Under the pieces are notes generated by a model. It was given only the letters and a program-made list of their open reading frames with translations, had not been told where the DNA came from and searched no databases. Positions 22,333 through 33,611 of a stretch of DNA of 64,000 nt are shown here, one piece after another. The DNA is from Bagarius yarrelli. Taxonomy: Eukaryota > Chordata > Actinopteri > Siluriformes > Sisoridae. The stretch is from positions 697,501-761,500 of the forward strand of contig VCAZ01000032.1 in assembly GCA_005784505.1 (NCBI GenBank), given 5' to 3'. Position numbers and translations under genes: made by a program. Every line of letters starts with the position of its first letter. Positions within the stretch are counted from its first letter, which is position 1.

Positions 22333-22680
22333 TTAAAAAACACCACAGCTGTGCTTATGGGACCCTTTAATGTATACAAATGACTTTCCACTAACATCGT
22401 CAGCTAGAGTCGGAAATAGACGCGAGACAGCGCTCCGTCGGCACATCGAGCTCTCGGACGTCTCTAGACCCGCCGTCTCCTGACGTGAAGAATTCTCACA
22501 GGCGACTTTGGTTTCCTCTAAAATGCTTTTTGGAACGGCGTCAAAAACCTTCTTAGGAGTGTAAATTCGGACAGACGGCGGGATGAAATCCTCGCACTGC
22601 TTGACTTCGGAATTTACAGCTTCGGCCCACACGTTATAAACGTCAGGATGTGTCAGGTTTCGAAGAAGATCGACGGCCAT
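22333..22680 (-). CDS. Uncharacterised 115-residue protein, best gene candidate
   Basis: I do not recognise the family. The frame opens with ATG at 22680 in a strong vertebrate start context (A at -3, G at +4) and ends at TAA 22333, with AATAAA 37 bases on. An in-frame TAA lies 27 bases before the ATG, and there is no AG acceptor between, so the ATG is the likely start. Codon use looks coding-like: mixed synonymous codons, CpG-rich, no low complexity. The N-terminal half (residues 1-57) has a helix-prone stretch with LLRNL, YNVW and EAVNSEVK, then IPPSVRIYTPKKVF. The C-terminal half is Ser/Glu-rich with a CRRSAVSRLFP patch. No signal peptide or membrane segment. A GT at 22504-22503 (within the Cys-Glu codons) could be a splice donor, so this may be exon 1 of a longer gene, an intronless gene, or a retrocopy. 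Confidence 0.5.
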   Translation of the reverse strand: MAVDLLRNLTHPDVYNVWAEAVNSEVKQCEDFIPPSVRIYTPKKVFDAVPKSILEETKVACENSSRQETAGLETSESSMCRRSAVSRLFPTLADDVSGKSFVYIKGSHKHSCGVF

Positions 22681-22884
22681 TTTGAAAAAAAAAAATGATG
22701 TGAGAGTGCTTTATAAACACATTCGAGTTCAATTCCTAATGGGAGGTAACATAATCTTGTAAAAGAGCTGTTAGCTGTAACATACACTAGAATGGCAAAC
22801 GTTTGAGGACACTTTACCAGCACCCCCCCATAAGTAAGTGCATCCGCAAAACATTCCACAAACTATGAGTCACACAGTTGTTTT

Positions 22885-23190
22885 AAATGTCTCTGTATGT
22901 TGTAGCATTACATTATTCTCAAGAGACTTAAACCCTGTTCCAGTATGGACAATGTCCCTGTGCACAAATCCCCTGAAAGCCATGAAGACATGCTGTGTTC
23001 TGGTCGGAGTGAAAGAACATGGAGTGGATGTCCTGTACAGAGTCCTGAAAACTGAACACCTTTGGGATGAACTGGAACCCCGCCTGAACCCCAGACCTCC
23101 TCAACCCCAACATTAGTGTCTGATCTCATGAATACTAATTGTAACTAAATGATTAAATCCACACAGTCACATGACCCAATCTAGTGGACA
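22885..23190 (+). pseudogene. Tc1-like transposase C-terminal relic
   Basis: The translation contains the Tc1-type block LWDELEPRL and, just upstream, degenerate remains of the preceding catalytic-domain region (GTCCTGTACAGAGTCCTGA in place of the usual pre-motif sequence). Only the C-terminal third is recognisable. Neither terminal inverted repeats nor an intact DDE triad is visible, so it is a dead relic of a Tc1/mariner superfamily transposon. Confidence 0.75.
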
Positions 23191-23195
23191 GACTG

Positions 23196-23315
23196 TACAG
23201 AGTTCTAACCTAATCTTTTAAACTGAACACCTTTGGGATGAACTGGAAGCCCAGCTGAACTCCAGACCTCCTCACTATTACATCATCAGTGTCTGATCTC
23301 ATTTATCTATTGTAA
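23196..23315 (+). pseudogene. Second partial copy of the Tc1-like segment
   Basis: Repeats about 120 bases of the preceding relic 171 bases downstream, including ACTGAACACCTTTGGGATG at 23222 (first copy at 23051) and AGACCTCCTCA. It looks like a local tandem duplication inside the dead element. Confidence 0.75.
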
Positions 23316-23333
23316 CTAAATAATCATGTCATT

Positions 23334-23500
23334 AACATTTACAACATTTGGCAGATGCCCTTATCCAGAGCAACTTAAATTTCACTCTTATACAACTAAG
23401 CAATTTGGGGGTTAAGGGCCTTGTTCAGGGGCCCAGCAGTGGTAACTTGGTGGTGCAGGAAATCAAACTACGGTCTACCAATTAGCAGTCGCACCACTCG
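23334..23500 (-). mobile_element. Common SINE, minus strand, near full length
   Basis: On the minus strand, in order: a head eroded at 23500, GGTAGACCG linker, a B-box-like TAGTTTGATTTCCTGCACC, CACTGCTGGGCCCCTGAAC, AAGGCCCTTAACCCCC and the tail CTCTGGATAAGGGCATCTGC ending CAAATGTTGTAAATG at 23334. Confidence 0.87.
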
Positions 23501-24204
23501 TATCCTCAAAGACTTTCCAGAAGGATGGACGTTATTATAGAAGGAAGCATAAGACTAAAGGAAACCTGAGTACATGGAAGAAACCCTCAGTACAGAAGGG
23601 TAACAAGCAAACTCCACCCACACAGGAAGAAAGAAGAGTCTTTGAATGGGATTTGGCACGAGTTGAGAACCCCTTTGCGTTATACCTGAGCCATTGGGAT
23701 GCTTTTTTACACGCTATCAAATGTATCTTTTGTCACTCAAAGCCTCGGAACACATCCAATAAAATTCACAAGCGAAAAGCAGCCTGCGTAAAGACACACT
23801 TGCGAGTAATCCATAAAGACGCAGTGGCATTTCAGAAGAAGCGATATGAATCGGGGCTGTTAAGCGCCAGGTTTCTGTCCCGCTCCGATTGTTAAGACAG
23901 AAACGGCATCTCGTAGGCAGGAATTGTGTCCTGAAACAAATCGAACAGCGTGGCAGGGTGGATTAGCGGCTGGTCCCTATCAATCAGAGCAAGATCTCCT
24001 GATGGGACTCATCACATACTCTTTTTCACACTCGCACACACCACCTGATACAAACACACACACACACACACACACAAACTGTCTGTTTATTCCAGCATAC
24101 TGATTAGACTGCTGGCAGAAAACAGTTTGTCATATTAGAATTTATTATTCGCTTCATTTATTTTAAGCAATATTTTATCTTTTTAACCTAAATGTTGTAT
24201 TTTT
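23501..24204. other. Unique stretch without supported gene
   Basis: An 80-codon plus frame (23653-23895) is basic but has no recognisable domain. A CA tract lies at 24054-24076. Confidence 0.4.
24054..24076. repeat. (CA)11 microsatellite
   Basis: Nearly perfect CA tract. Confidence 0.9.
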
Positions 24205-24430
24205 CAGCATTGGGCAACCCATGTTCCTCAAGTTATTTTGTCCTGCGTGTTTTTCCAATCTGTTCCTGCTTTACCTGCTGATCTACCTGGATCAGGTGTG
24301 TTGAGTTGATCAGAAGCTGGAAGACATTTCAACTCATTCACTTTGTGAATTATTTCCTATCATTTCACCCCCATATCTGAGTTGGTATCCTCCAACTTCT
24401 GATTCTGAACATGGGTTGCCTAGACAATGT
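24205..24430. mobile_element. Palindromic MITE-like element
   Basis: The left end CATTGGGCAACCCATGTTC reappears inverted at the right end as GAACATGGGTTGCCTAGAC. Internal GATCAGGTGTGTTGAGTTGA resembles the middle of fish hAT MITEs. No coding capacity and no clear target duplication. The right end runs straight into a 21-bp tandem repeat. Confidence 0.7.
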
Positions 24431-24527
24431 CAGGGGATGTGGAGACAATGTTAGTGGGCGTGAGGACAATGTTAGGGGGCGTAGGGAAAATGTTAGGGAG
24501 CGTGTGGACAATGTTAGGGGGCGTGGC
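24423..24527 (+). repeat. 21-bp minisatellite, five units
   Basis: Five consecutive 21-base units of the form GACAATGTTAGGGGGCGTGNN start at 24423, 24444, 24465, 24486 and 24507. The first unit overlaps the right end of the MITE. Confidence 0.92.
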
Positions 24528-24902
24528 AAATCTGGTGGTGTATTGAATGCTAATGGTGAATGCTAAACAAACGGGTGTGTTAAGCTGTTCTATGTAGAAG
24601 TTTTCTCCAAAACATTAATAACGCAGCTAAAAGAAAAAAATTACGCTAATATAATGTGTAAATCTTCTGTACCGCTCTATTCCCCTTACCTTTATTTCTA
24701 TTTATAAAAAATAGCAGCAAATCAACAGACACAAGAATCCAATAAAATCAACAATCTATACTAATCTGCAGCTATGATTGGGGTTAGGGCGTGTAGGGGG
24801 CAGTAACAGGTTTCAACTCGACTCGGGGGTGCCGTTTGTCCAAACTAGTTTGAGAACCGTGGCTTCAGACCAATTTGTTCATTAAAACAGAAAGAACTTT
24901 AA

Positions 24903-24940
<38 letters not shown>

Positions 24941-25084
24941 TGCACTAATACCCGAATAAACACATAATTAACTATGAACTAATGATGAGTTAATGAGATA
25001 CTAATTATAAACTAACCTTACAGATGAAATAAAATAAATTAATTGGTGCATCATTTTGAATAAATTTTAGAATTTGCCATGTTA
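24528..25084. other. Unique stretch, no gene seen
   Basis: Only a long GT tract (24905-24938) and AT-rich filler. Confidence 0.5.
24905..24938. repeat. (GT)17 microsatellite
   Basis: Perfect 34-base tract. Confidence 0.95.
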
Positions 25085-25385
25085 CGCAGCATGGTAGCTT
25101 AGTGGTTAGCACTGTTGCCTAAGAGCAAGAAGGCCTGGGGCAGGGGCTTTTCTGTGTGCAGTGTGCAGATACTTTGGTTCCTCCCACAGTCCAAAAACAT
25201 GTATGTTAGATTAATTGGTGATTCTAAATTGCCCATAGGAGTGAGTGTCAGTGTGTGTGTGGCCCTGTGATGGACTGATGACCTGTCCAGGGTGTCCCCC
25301 TCCTGCCTTTCACCCTTTCAGAGACGGCTGGGATAGACTCCAGCAGATCCCAAGATTAAGGAATAAGCGGGTATAGAGGAGTAAA
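25085..25385 (+). mobile_element. tRNA-headed SINE, second family, full-length copy
   Basis: Head GCAGCATGGTAGCTTAGTGG TTAGCAC (A-box) and a weakened B-box, then CCCACAGTCCAAAAACATG, TTAGATTAATTGGTGATTCT, GTGATGGACTGATGACCTGT, CCAGGGTGTCCCCCTCC, and the end GATAGACTCCAGCAGATCCC. It is followed by an imperfect GAATGA-rich run. This is the clearest copy of the family in the window. Confidence 0.88.
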
Positions 25386-26040
25386 TGAACGAATGAGTAA
25401 ATTTGCCATGTAATTGCTCATTTGCTATTATAATATTATTATTATTATTATTATTATATTGTAATGTTATTGTATAACCTTTACTAGAATTTTAGACTTG
25501 ATACATATCATTTTAGTCTTTAGCGCAGCAAATCAAGAAACATTTTTAGACCTACCGGAACCGGTTGTCTCCTGTATCCCGATTGGTTAAGGTGTAACGA
25601 ATTGTTTTCCGATTTAAATGGATTTGATTCAAACATCCCCATGAGAACGTTTTGAAAGCAACGCTTGACCTCGCGCACCTTGCGGGTCAACGCCACAATC
25701 CGATTCCACGCAATTAACTCTGTTTCCGCTCACATGCCTGACCTCGAACAAGTTCTCCTGAAGCATGAAGCTCTACAGTAAACAGCTACGATTGAACCCT
25801 TTGTTTGTTTCCTGTTTTTCTCTTGCTGTGTTTTATTTCTTTAGGGCAGAAAAAAAGGTCAGCAATTTTGTTCAGGACTCGGGTGCAAAGGGTCACGTTG
25901 CAGGATTTGGACTGTAAATAATTCATGACACGGGTCTATCGGGTTAATTGAAGCGGAGCGGCGTAAACACATCTGTTTGAAACGTGATCGTATTGCAGTG
26001 TTTTTGGTGGTAGGAGTATAACTGAGTGTAAAGTGTAAGG
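25386..26040. other. Unique stretch with ATT tract
   Basis: Contains an ATT repeat at 25431-25457 and no supported gene. Confidence 0.5.
25431..25457. repeat. (ATT)n trinucleotide repeat
   Basis: About seven ATT units, slightly interrupted. Confidence 0.88.
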
Positions 26041-26174
26041 TCACCAAGCCACCAAGCCACCATGGCTGGACCCCTGAGCAAGGCCCTCAACCCCTAATTG
26101 CTCAGATGTGTAAATTTGATAAATGTAAGTCGCTCTGGAAAAAGGGTGTCCGCCAAATGCTGTAAATGAAAATG
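26041..26174 (+). mobile_element. Common SINE, 5' truncated, first of a tandem pair
   Basis: Starts in a tripled CACCAAGC motif, then CCCCTGAGCAAGGCCCTCAA and the tail GTCGCTCTGGAAAAAGGGTG followed by CCGCCAAATGCTGTAAATG. Its tail leads directly into the next copy. A 93-codon minus frame over the pair is just SINE antisense. Confidence 0.87.
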
Positions 26175-26345
26175 TAAGGTGTTGGACTACTAGCCCAAAG
26201 GTTGTGGGTTCAATTCCCAGCTCCACCAAGCCACCACTGCTGGGCCCCTGAGCCAGGCCCTCAACCCCTAATTGCTTAGTTGTACAAATGAGATAAATGT
26301 AAGTCGTTCTGGAAAAGGGCATCTGCCAAATGCCGTAAATGTAAC
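26175..26345 (+). mobile_element. Common SINE, second of a tandem pair
   Basis: Lacks the A-box, beginning at AAGGTGTTGGACTACTAG. It has B-box GGGTTCAATTCCC, CCACTGCTGGGCCCCTGAGC and a complete tail ending GCCAAATGCCGTAAATGTAA. It joins the preceding copy without a gap. Confidence 0.9.
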
Positions 26346-27230
26346 TTGAAACGTAAAAAAAAACTAAGAAAAAACTGACGTTTAACGTAGCGGCATTAAA
26401 TCCTGCAGCTTTTACATTGTTTTACTATGTTTATGGTTTTAAACATATATTATTTTAACAGCGAAATTATAAACAGGAACAAGTCTTCTAGAACTTTCCT
26501 GTCACTGGGTTATTTGAGTTCATGTTGCTTTTCCATTGAACATAAGCGGCACAGGAGTAAAGGGTACGTATGCGCCATAAGCGACTCACATTCATCGAGC
26601 TGAAATGTGAAGACGACTAAAGGAAGAGTAAAACCTGCGTGATGAACACTGCCGGCTGGTGCAGAGCGGCGCGGCACGGCATAAATTTTCATCTCATATT
26701 TTACCCATTAGGCTTTTTTCAAAATTTCAATTCATCCCTATGAAAATCTGTTGACTTCCTACTAGACTTTCTGCTCCACCACCCCGATTATAACCCCACC
26801 ATAGAAAAGAATCTATATTTAAAAAACTGTCCGGTTTGGAAACTTCTTTTTTCTATAGATAAAACCTCCAGCTCAGACTTCTAAGGATATAAAGTTTGTA
26901 CCGTGTGGCTTTTTGTTTAAAATAAATTTACACACACTTACACTCACACTTCACTCAAACTTTTCGGAAAGAGTCGGCACAGGGCTCCGAGTGCATGATA
27001 AGTTGACAAGTCTGCAAGAGGAGAAGTGTTGGGAGATAAATGCATATTCATGCGGCGTCGCCGGGTTCAGGAATCAGGAAGCGCTTCCTGTGCGAGTCGA
27101 CATGGTGGCAGTGGTCAGGAGCGCCGCCCGTCTCCACACGGATATCACAGTGATGAGAGATGAAGTGAGATCACCCAGCCGGAACTAACAGACAGGCCGA
27201 GTACAGGGCATGAGAGCTGCCAATGTAGCA

Positions 27231-27231
<1 letters not shown>

Positions 27232-27262
<31 letters not shown>
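27232..27262. repeat. (CA)15 microsatellite
   Basis: Perfect tract. Confidence 0.95.
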
Positions 27263-27264
<2 letters not shown>

Positions 27265-27396
27265 TCTTGCTTTCACACATACACGCACGTTTATCCTTCT
27301 AGCACCTTCTAAAGAACATTTTTTCAGCTTCGATTAATAACATTAATTCCTAACATTTTATATTTCATCAGGCTTTGGGACTAAAAAGCAACATGT

Positions 27397-27423
<27 letters not shown>
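27397..27423. repeat. (AC)13 microsatellite
   Basis: Perfect tract. Confidence 0.95.
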
Positions 27424-27427
<4 letters not shown>

Positions 27428-27723
27428 CACGGATTTGTGTGTAATCCTTTTTCAGATGCTTAAATTACAGTTTGGGTAAATCAATCTAAAAAAAATAAAA
27501 TGCAGCAGCCAGGAAAACATCACTGCACTTTATTTCTCCATCTTCGACACGGCTAGACTCTCAGACTGCACCGGGATGTGGTTATTTCTGCTCAAGTAGA
27601 TCCTTTGCTCAGATATTTGACTCTGTAGGAAGCTCTTCATCTGCACCTCGTCTTTTACCGGGCTTTCTCAATCATTCCTCAATCATCTCTCTGAGACGTC
27701 CCATGTGATGAAGGGGAAGTGGG

Positions 27724-27921
27724 GATATGGTAGCTCAATGGTAAGAGTGTTGGACTGCTACCCTAAAGGCTGTTGGTTCAATTTTCAGTACCACCAAGTT
27801 ACCACCACTATTGGGCCCCTGAGCAAGACCCTTAACACATCAATTACTTATTTGTATAAATGAGATTTAAGTCGTTCTAAATAAGGACGTCTGCCAACTA
27901 CCAGAAATATAAATGTAAATG
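27724..27921 (+). mobile_element. Common SINE, near full length
   Basis: GATATGGTAGCTCAATGGTA head, TTGGACTGCTACCCTAAAGG linker, B-box-like TTGGTTCAATTTTCAGTACC, GGGCCCCTGAGCAAGACCC body and the tail TCGTTCTAAATAAGGACGTC followed by TGCCAACTACCAG. Confidence 0.87.
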
Positions 27922-29259
27922 GCAGAAATGTAAAGCGATAAACAACATGAATGTCTGTAAACGCTTACGTCAGAGAAACTGATGTCACTTCCTGTTCGAT
28001 TAATTGACCTTATAATAATTGTGATGTAGAATAACAAAAAAATCTGATAAGTGAAATACGCCAATGTTTTTATTCCATGTTTTATTGAAGGAAAACCTAA
28101 TTTTTGCTAGCTAACTGTATTTATTTATCGATAATATTTTAGTTCTAGTATCTTAAACAAATGAGAATGAGAATTTAATGACTAAACAAAAACACGTTTT
28201 GAAAAATTCTTCCCGGTCAGGATATCGAATTTAATATATAAAATCTTGACTATTCTGTTAAAACAGATGATTATAAAGGATTTGATATTTTGAAGCATGA
28301 AAATGTCAAGAATGTTTCATGTTTAAAATATCAAAATGTTTAAAAATTATAATAAAAAGATTAATTAATAAATATGATTTATTAACGCAATGCATATGTT
28401 TGCCCTAAATCCCATATAGAATAAAAAAATTCTGTCTCATTTACTAATTATATTATTAAATTATTCTCTATTACCATTTTTATTGGATAAATATTTCAAC
28501 AGGAAGTGACATCATATAGGGTATATTTGTGAACAATGTTTCCTTTAACAACGTATTGCATTTTTTGTCTATTTGTGTTTACTTAAGGTTGTTTACGCAT
28601 CACATGACTTTCTGTCATGTTTGCCAGCTTCGAACACACAAATGATGTCACCCGAGACTTATAAAGTGACAGAATTATCTGTGTTCCAAAAAAAAAAATT
28701 TCTTTATAGACTAAAACCATTTTTACACAATTATACAATTTCAACTATAGTTAATCATAATGTATTAGAACAGGCGTATGGATATAAATCTGGCATTTTT
28801 CTTTAACCCGGAACTACTTCCAGAGCCACTTGTTAAAAACTGCTAGTAAATCAAAATTACTTAATCATTTTTTTACGCACTTATTTAATCTATTCAATCG
28901 TACAAGAGGAATGGAACAGATAGCAAACCCAAAAGACAGAACATTCCTCAAGCCCCTCTCCATGACCACCAACGCCATTCTGTGCTTTTTTTCCCCCAAA
29001 ATTCACTTCCAGGACATGCACGCTGGGAGAGGTGCAATCATTTGATTCAGCCCAGCCAGGGGATGTAATCTTAATTAATTTCACTATGTTATTTAATTAA
29101 AAACCTGGGCGATGAGCGAAATAAATCTGCTGATGGTAATTATTTGCAAATGGTCTTGTGAGCAGATTTGAGGTGAACACAGACTTTGTTAGAATAGTGA
29201 AGGATTGTTTCTGGTTGGAATATATTTCTCTTAAAATATCTTAAAAAAAAGGCTTTTAA
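27922..29259. other. Very AT-rich unique stretch
   Basis: No recognised repeat or gene; short frames only. Confidence 0.5.
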
Positions 29260-29588
29260 GAGAGAACGAAAGAAAGAGAGAGGGAACGAAAGAGACAGGT
29301 GGACAGAGGAAAAGGAGAGAGACAGGGAGAAAGATAGAAAGAGAAAAGAGAGAGAGAGAGATGGACAGAAAAAGCGAGAAAGAGAGCGAGAGAGAGAGAG
29401 AGAGAGAGTGAGAAAGACAGAGAGAATGAGGAAGAGAAAACGAGAGAGAGAGAGGGTGAGAGAGGAGGACAGAGAGAAATAGGGAAGAGGTAGAGGAAGA
29501 AATATAGGAAGAGAAAAGAGAGAAAGACAGAAAGGAAGAGAGAGAGAAAGAGAGGGAGAGAGAGATTGAGGGAGAGAGAGAATGAATA
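29260..29588. repeat. 330-bp GA-rich purine tract
   Basis: About 330 bases of nearly uninterrupted purine, built from GAGA, GAAA and GGGA steps with occasional C or T. The 175- and 124-codon minus-strand frames over it are poly-SL/F artefacts. Such tracts can form triplex DNA. Confidence 0.92.
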
Positions 29589-29693
29589 AGGCAAAGATAA
29601 ATAGGCCATAAACATATACGTTAATTTCACATTTAATTATTCTGCCAAAACAAACACCAACAGGCATCTAATCAGGTGGCTTTTAACCTGGAG

Positions 29694-29724
29694 TATTATT
29701 TATTTATTTATTTATTTATTTATT
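29694..29724. repeat. (TTTA)n tetranucleotide repeat
   Basis: About seven TTTA units. Confidence 0.92.
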
Positions 29725-30084
29725 AATAAAGACCATTAAATTGCATTGAATGATCTGAGTGATGGAGGTAACGTTATTTAGTGAAATTGTGGAGGACATT
29801 ATAATAACCTTCTTATCATATAATTATCCACTATAAAATGTGTGTATTTTTATTGATATCTTAACACAGTGCATTTAGGGGTTTTTTTTAAACCATTTTC
29901 CTCCCAGTGTGTAAATGATTATAGAATCGTTTTCCGTTGCAGGAACTCACAGGTCCCCGGCGGTTTTACTATTATAAAACATATAACAGCCACGCCAGGT
30001 GGATAAAAGTGCGACTAATTAACCAAGATTTCATGATGCGCAGATAACCATCATCTTCCATGGATAGTTTTTCCAGATACCCGA

Positions 30085-30102
30085 ACACACACACACACAC
30101 AC
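30085..30102. repeat. (AC)9 microsatellite
   Basis: Short perfect tract. Confidence 0.88.
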
Positions 30103-32905
30103 AGCCACACAAGCTGGATACATGATTAACCACATATCATGTAATACACATGTAATATGTGGCAAGTATAAGCTGTCATCAACTTGTGGCGCGAGCATCA
30201 TAACGTCCTCCACCGACTCCGGACATTGTACAATTCATTCGGCACAATTTAATAGTTTTTTTTTACATTTAAAAATGCTTTATTTGGTAAGAACCATAAT
30301 AATGTTAGCAAATATTAGCATCATTTTCCCGTCATTTTACCCATAAACTTTGCAACAAAACTTAGCGTTGCTTTTTATAAGTATTTATTTTTAGCTAATT
30401 TACTAGAGGATATCTTTAAAAAAGATAGAAAGTTCCAAAAAAGTGTTTAATTTCTTGCAAAAGGTTAATTAACTGTGATATCAACCCATTTGCCCCAAAT
30501 GCTTTGGAGGTCTGATCTTCTATGACTGCATAAAGTCCCACAGGTGTTGTTCCATTCTACCACCGACTAGAACTCCAGGGTACTGGTAAATAAAAAGGGA
30601 ATCATTTATGGTCACCTTGATAGGGATAAAATTCTATTTTATATCTCCTCTTAAGGTCCATCATTAAAAGACATTAATAGTGGACCTCGAGGTGATTCCT
30701 GAAACTGTTCTTCTAAAACCAGAACCTGGAAAAAGTTTTTGCCCTGCTAGTGGAACATATATTGGTTTCGTATTATAATGTTCATGTCAGAAGTAGTATA
30801 AAAAGTAAGTACACCCCATTTAGGATGTGGAATTTTGCGAAATCTCCATAAGGACTTCTTTTTTGGGGTAATGGGATCCATTTCTTAGCAAAGCAGTTCT
30901 CTCTGTGCCGTGCTGCGGTAGTTTCTCTGAAGCTTTGCAGATAATTGTTCATGACGGAGTGCTGGTTCTTCATATTCAGCTCACCGCTCCCAAATGCCAG
31001 AGTATAAATGATGCGTCAGCGCCGAAAATAAGTAATATGTCTCTGTTTGACCCCCATGATCCCGACTCTGCTGTGTCTGCTCTGGGGCTGTCAGAAAGAG
31101 CGCAGATGTCTTTCTTCTTATGAGAATTCATAAGGTACAAATCTCCAGCCACACCCCTGCTGTCGATTCCTCTCCCGTAACAGTATGTTCCTTTCGGGTT
31201 ATGTTTTTTGTGCCAACCCCCACCCAGCTATAGGAAAGATTTATTTCTAGGCGTTTTTCATTTATGATGGATGAACATTCTTGATGGTGCTCTAGAGCAG
31301 GTGGTTAATTCCATTATCGATGTATTTTATTTATGAAATTATCGCGTGAATGCTTATGGATTAGCTTATGCTTACCGACACAGGAACTATCATCTGGGAA
31401 CCGAAGGCCGGTTTGCGTGTAGAGTGCCGACGCTCTCCTGCATGTAATGACGATCGTTATGCCACTATGCGTTTGGGGAAATGAAGGCCTGATTTGTTCT
31501 TATTGCATATTTCAGCTGTGGCATGTCGTCCCAGAGGAATCGGTTTGCGTCAATTACGCCGAGGGTATGACTGGTTTGATTGTATCAGACACAGCGCTGA
31601 TCCAGAGCCCGGGTGTTGCATGCTGGGAAGAAGAGCTGAGAGCAAAGCAGTGTTCCGTTACTGGTTCCCCCAAAGGACGCTGGCGCTCCAATTTATCCCC
31701 CCCACAGCCAAATAGAAAAGTGAGGCAGTCCAAGAATATCAGGTGAAATTTTATCACAGCATGACAATACATTTGATTAGCGTGACATTGATTAAAGCCG
31801 CCTACCCTTCATATTTTCATGACTTTGCAAAAAGCTCGAACAGCCTAGTCAGCGGGTTGCACTTCTGTCGCAGCCAGAATAACAGCGGCTTCGATATGTG
31901 AACGTTTCCCCACGTCCTTGGCTGATAACAGTTGGCATTCCAAGCCCAGATGAGAGAAGCGTTTTTGTGGTCACAATGTGATAATTTATCGCTTTGTCTT
32001 AACATTTTATCAGCTGTCAAGACAACAACCCAGATCAAAGTAGTGTTCCTGGATATAAGATGTGCTTGCTGTTCATTTAGTTTTCACCATCTTCCTTTAT
32101 CCATCCATTGTAGTACAGAACACTCAGTTCCACTATGTCAGTTTATAAAATACAACTGGACCTGGTTAAAAACTGGCCGAAACAAGACACTTTCTTAAAA
32201 AAAAAACTTGACCAAACTGCAAAGGCAGACCTTTTATCCTACAAATTCTCTGGGAGACATCCAATGTAATCACTCATTGGCAATTTTTCATAACCAAGCA
32301 TTTCTTAAGCTTTGACAGACCGACCGAGAAGCTCCGCTGGAAGACGCCCACGGGTCAGGACTCGGACAGGCACCTCGGAGATTTGCGGGTCCGGAACAGG
32401 ACACGGATCCCAGTAAAAAATGCCATTGTGATTAAGAGTAATGCTCGAGTGTTGGCAAGCCCTGAAAACCACCATGGATGCAGCTAGTACAAGAATGCTT
32501 TATTTAGAAGAGTGTATAGAGAGAATGACTTCAACGGGGTCAGATTTATCGGATTACACTTTCCTTAAAAGTTTAAAAGTATTTTTTTCTGTAATAAAAA
32601 TCAAAGAACTTCAAGGTGTGCGAGAAGTAAGACAACCTTAGTGACAGGATAGATACTGAAATGGAGAAAACTGTGTAAAGAGTAGGCTAGAGTTAATAAG
32701 ATTATTAATCAATTCCTAATGCAAATTCAACCAATATCTGTCCAAAAATTGTAATGTCGCACCCATAAGATGACAATTTCTTGTTTCTTATTTTGGAGAT
32801 GCCGACACATGCAATGCTAATGTCTTCCTTTATTAACGAATATTTCTTTAAGAGAGCTTGCAACACATTTCCTGCAATTTTATTGCAACTAAGCGCCTAA
32901 AATTA

Positions 32906-33160
32906 GTCAGTCAGGTAGCTAGGGATAGGTTAACCTTAGGCAGCTAGCACATCGGGTAGCTGCAAATTGCTAAACCCGCAGCATGACGAAGAAAAGTAAC
33001 TATTATAAAAACATAAGTTTTAAATATATTAGAGAGTGAGGTAGCTATGAATCCTTTATACTAGCTATTTAATGCCTAGCTAGCACTTTAGACAGCGTTG
33101 CAGGCATTAGTTATAATCAAGCTATCTGAAATGTTGTTGTCCTTCTTTTAAGAATGAGCA
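32906..33160 (+). repeat. Unidentified ~250-bp repeat, copy 1
   Basis: Aligns by eye over its whole length with 35789-36038, sharing landmarks GTTAGCACATC-type, GCTGCAAATTGCTAA, TTTAATGC..CTAGC and GTTGTCCTT-type blocks in the same order, at moderate identity. No coding capacity or termini recognised. Confidence 0.65.
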
Positions 33161-33611
33161 GCGAAATTCTGAAGGGACTAAATTAAGGGACTGTGTTGTG
33201 TAATGCAATAATTCCAAAAATAGGTTCTCTATCCTTTGCCGGAAAATTTACTGTCTCATACTGGAAGTAGAAATTTTTTATGCAATTTTTTAAACAAAAT
33301 GTATTATGCGTTATACTTTGTCCAATAAATTTTTTTTTGAGATGATATTACATTCGGAGTTCAGTGAAGCATATGACATGTGCATAAAATACAGATGTGA
33401 CTATAGAAAGAATTGGGAATTTCATAAAACAAGTGTGTTCACACCGATAATTCCAACCAGAAAAGCTGCTTTTCGAATGCCGAAAAAAAGAAAACGTTGA
33501 ACAACTCAGTTGTCGTCACTAAACAAGAAATTAAAATTCCCTTTGTGTGAAATAAGATATACAGTATTGAAGTTCAGAAGGAAGTTGAAGGGATTTAAGC
33601 TATTTATAAGC

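Larger units (their letters stand above)
26346..27723. other. Unique stretch with CA tracts, no supported gene
   Basis: A CpG-rich interval (about 26940-27200) overlaps a 91-codon frame without domain or splice evidence. Two CA tracts follow. Confidence 0.45.
29589..32905. other. Long stretch without supported gene
   Basis: Contains a TTTA tract (29694-29724) and CA tract (30085-30102). GC-balanced sequence at about 30900-31750 has frames of 72-99 codons with no domain. It could hold conserved noncoding sequence, but I cannot show it. Confidence 0.4.

Noticed and set aside
24423..24527. CRISPR-like array
   Set aside because: Units are contiguous 21-mers with no spacers, in animal DNA.
26041..26322. 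93-codon minus-strand frame with internal repeats
   Set aside because: Antisense translation of the SINE dimer; the same peptide appears in other SINE loci (46.9 and 50.6 kb).
29140..29667. 175- and 124-codon minus-strand frames
   Set aside because: They translate the GA-rich tract and are low-complexity Ser/Leu/Phe peptides.
30785..30825. AAAAAGTAAGTACACCCC as a transposon end
   Set aside because: Resembles the start of some fish DNA-transposon relics, but no partner terminus or body is visible.
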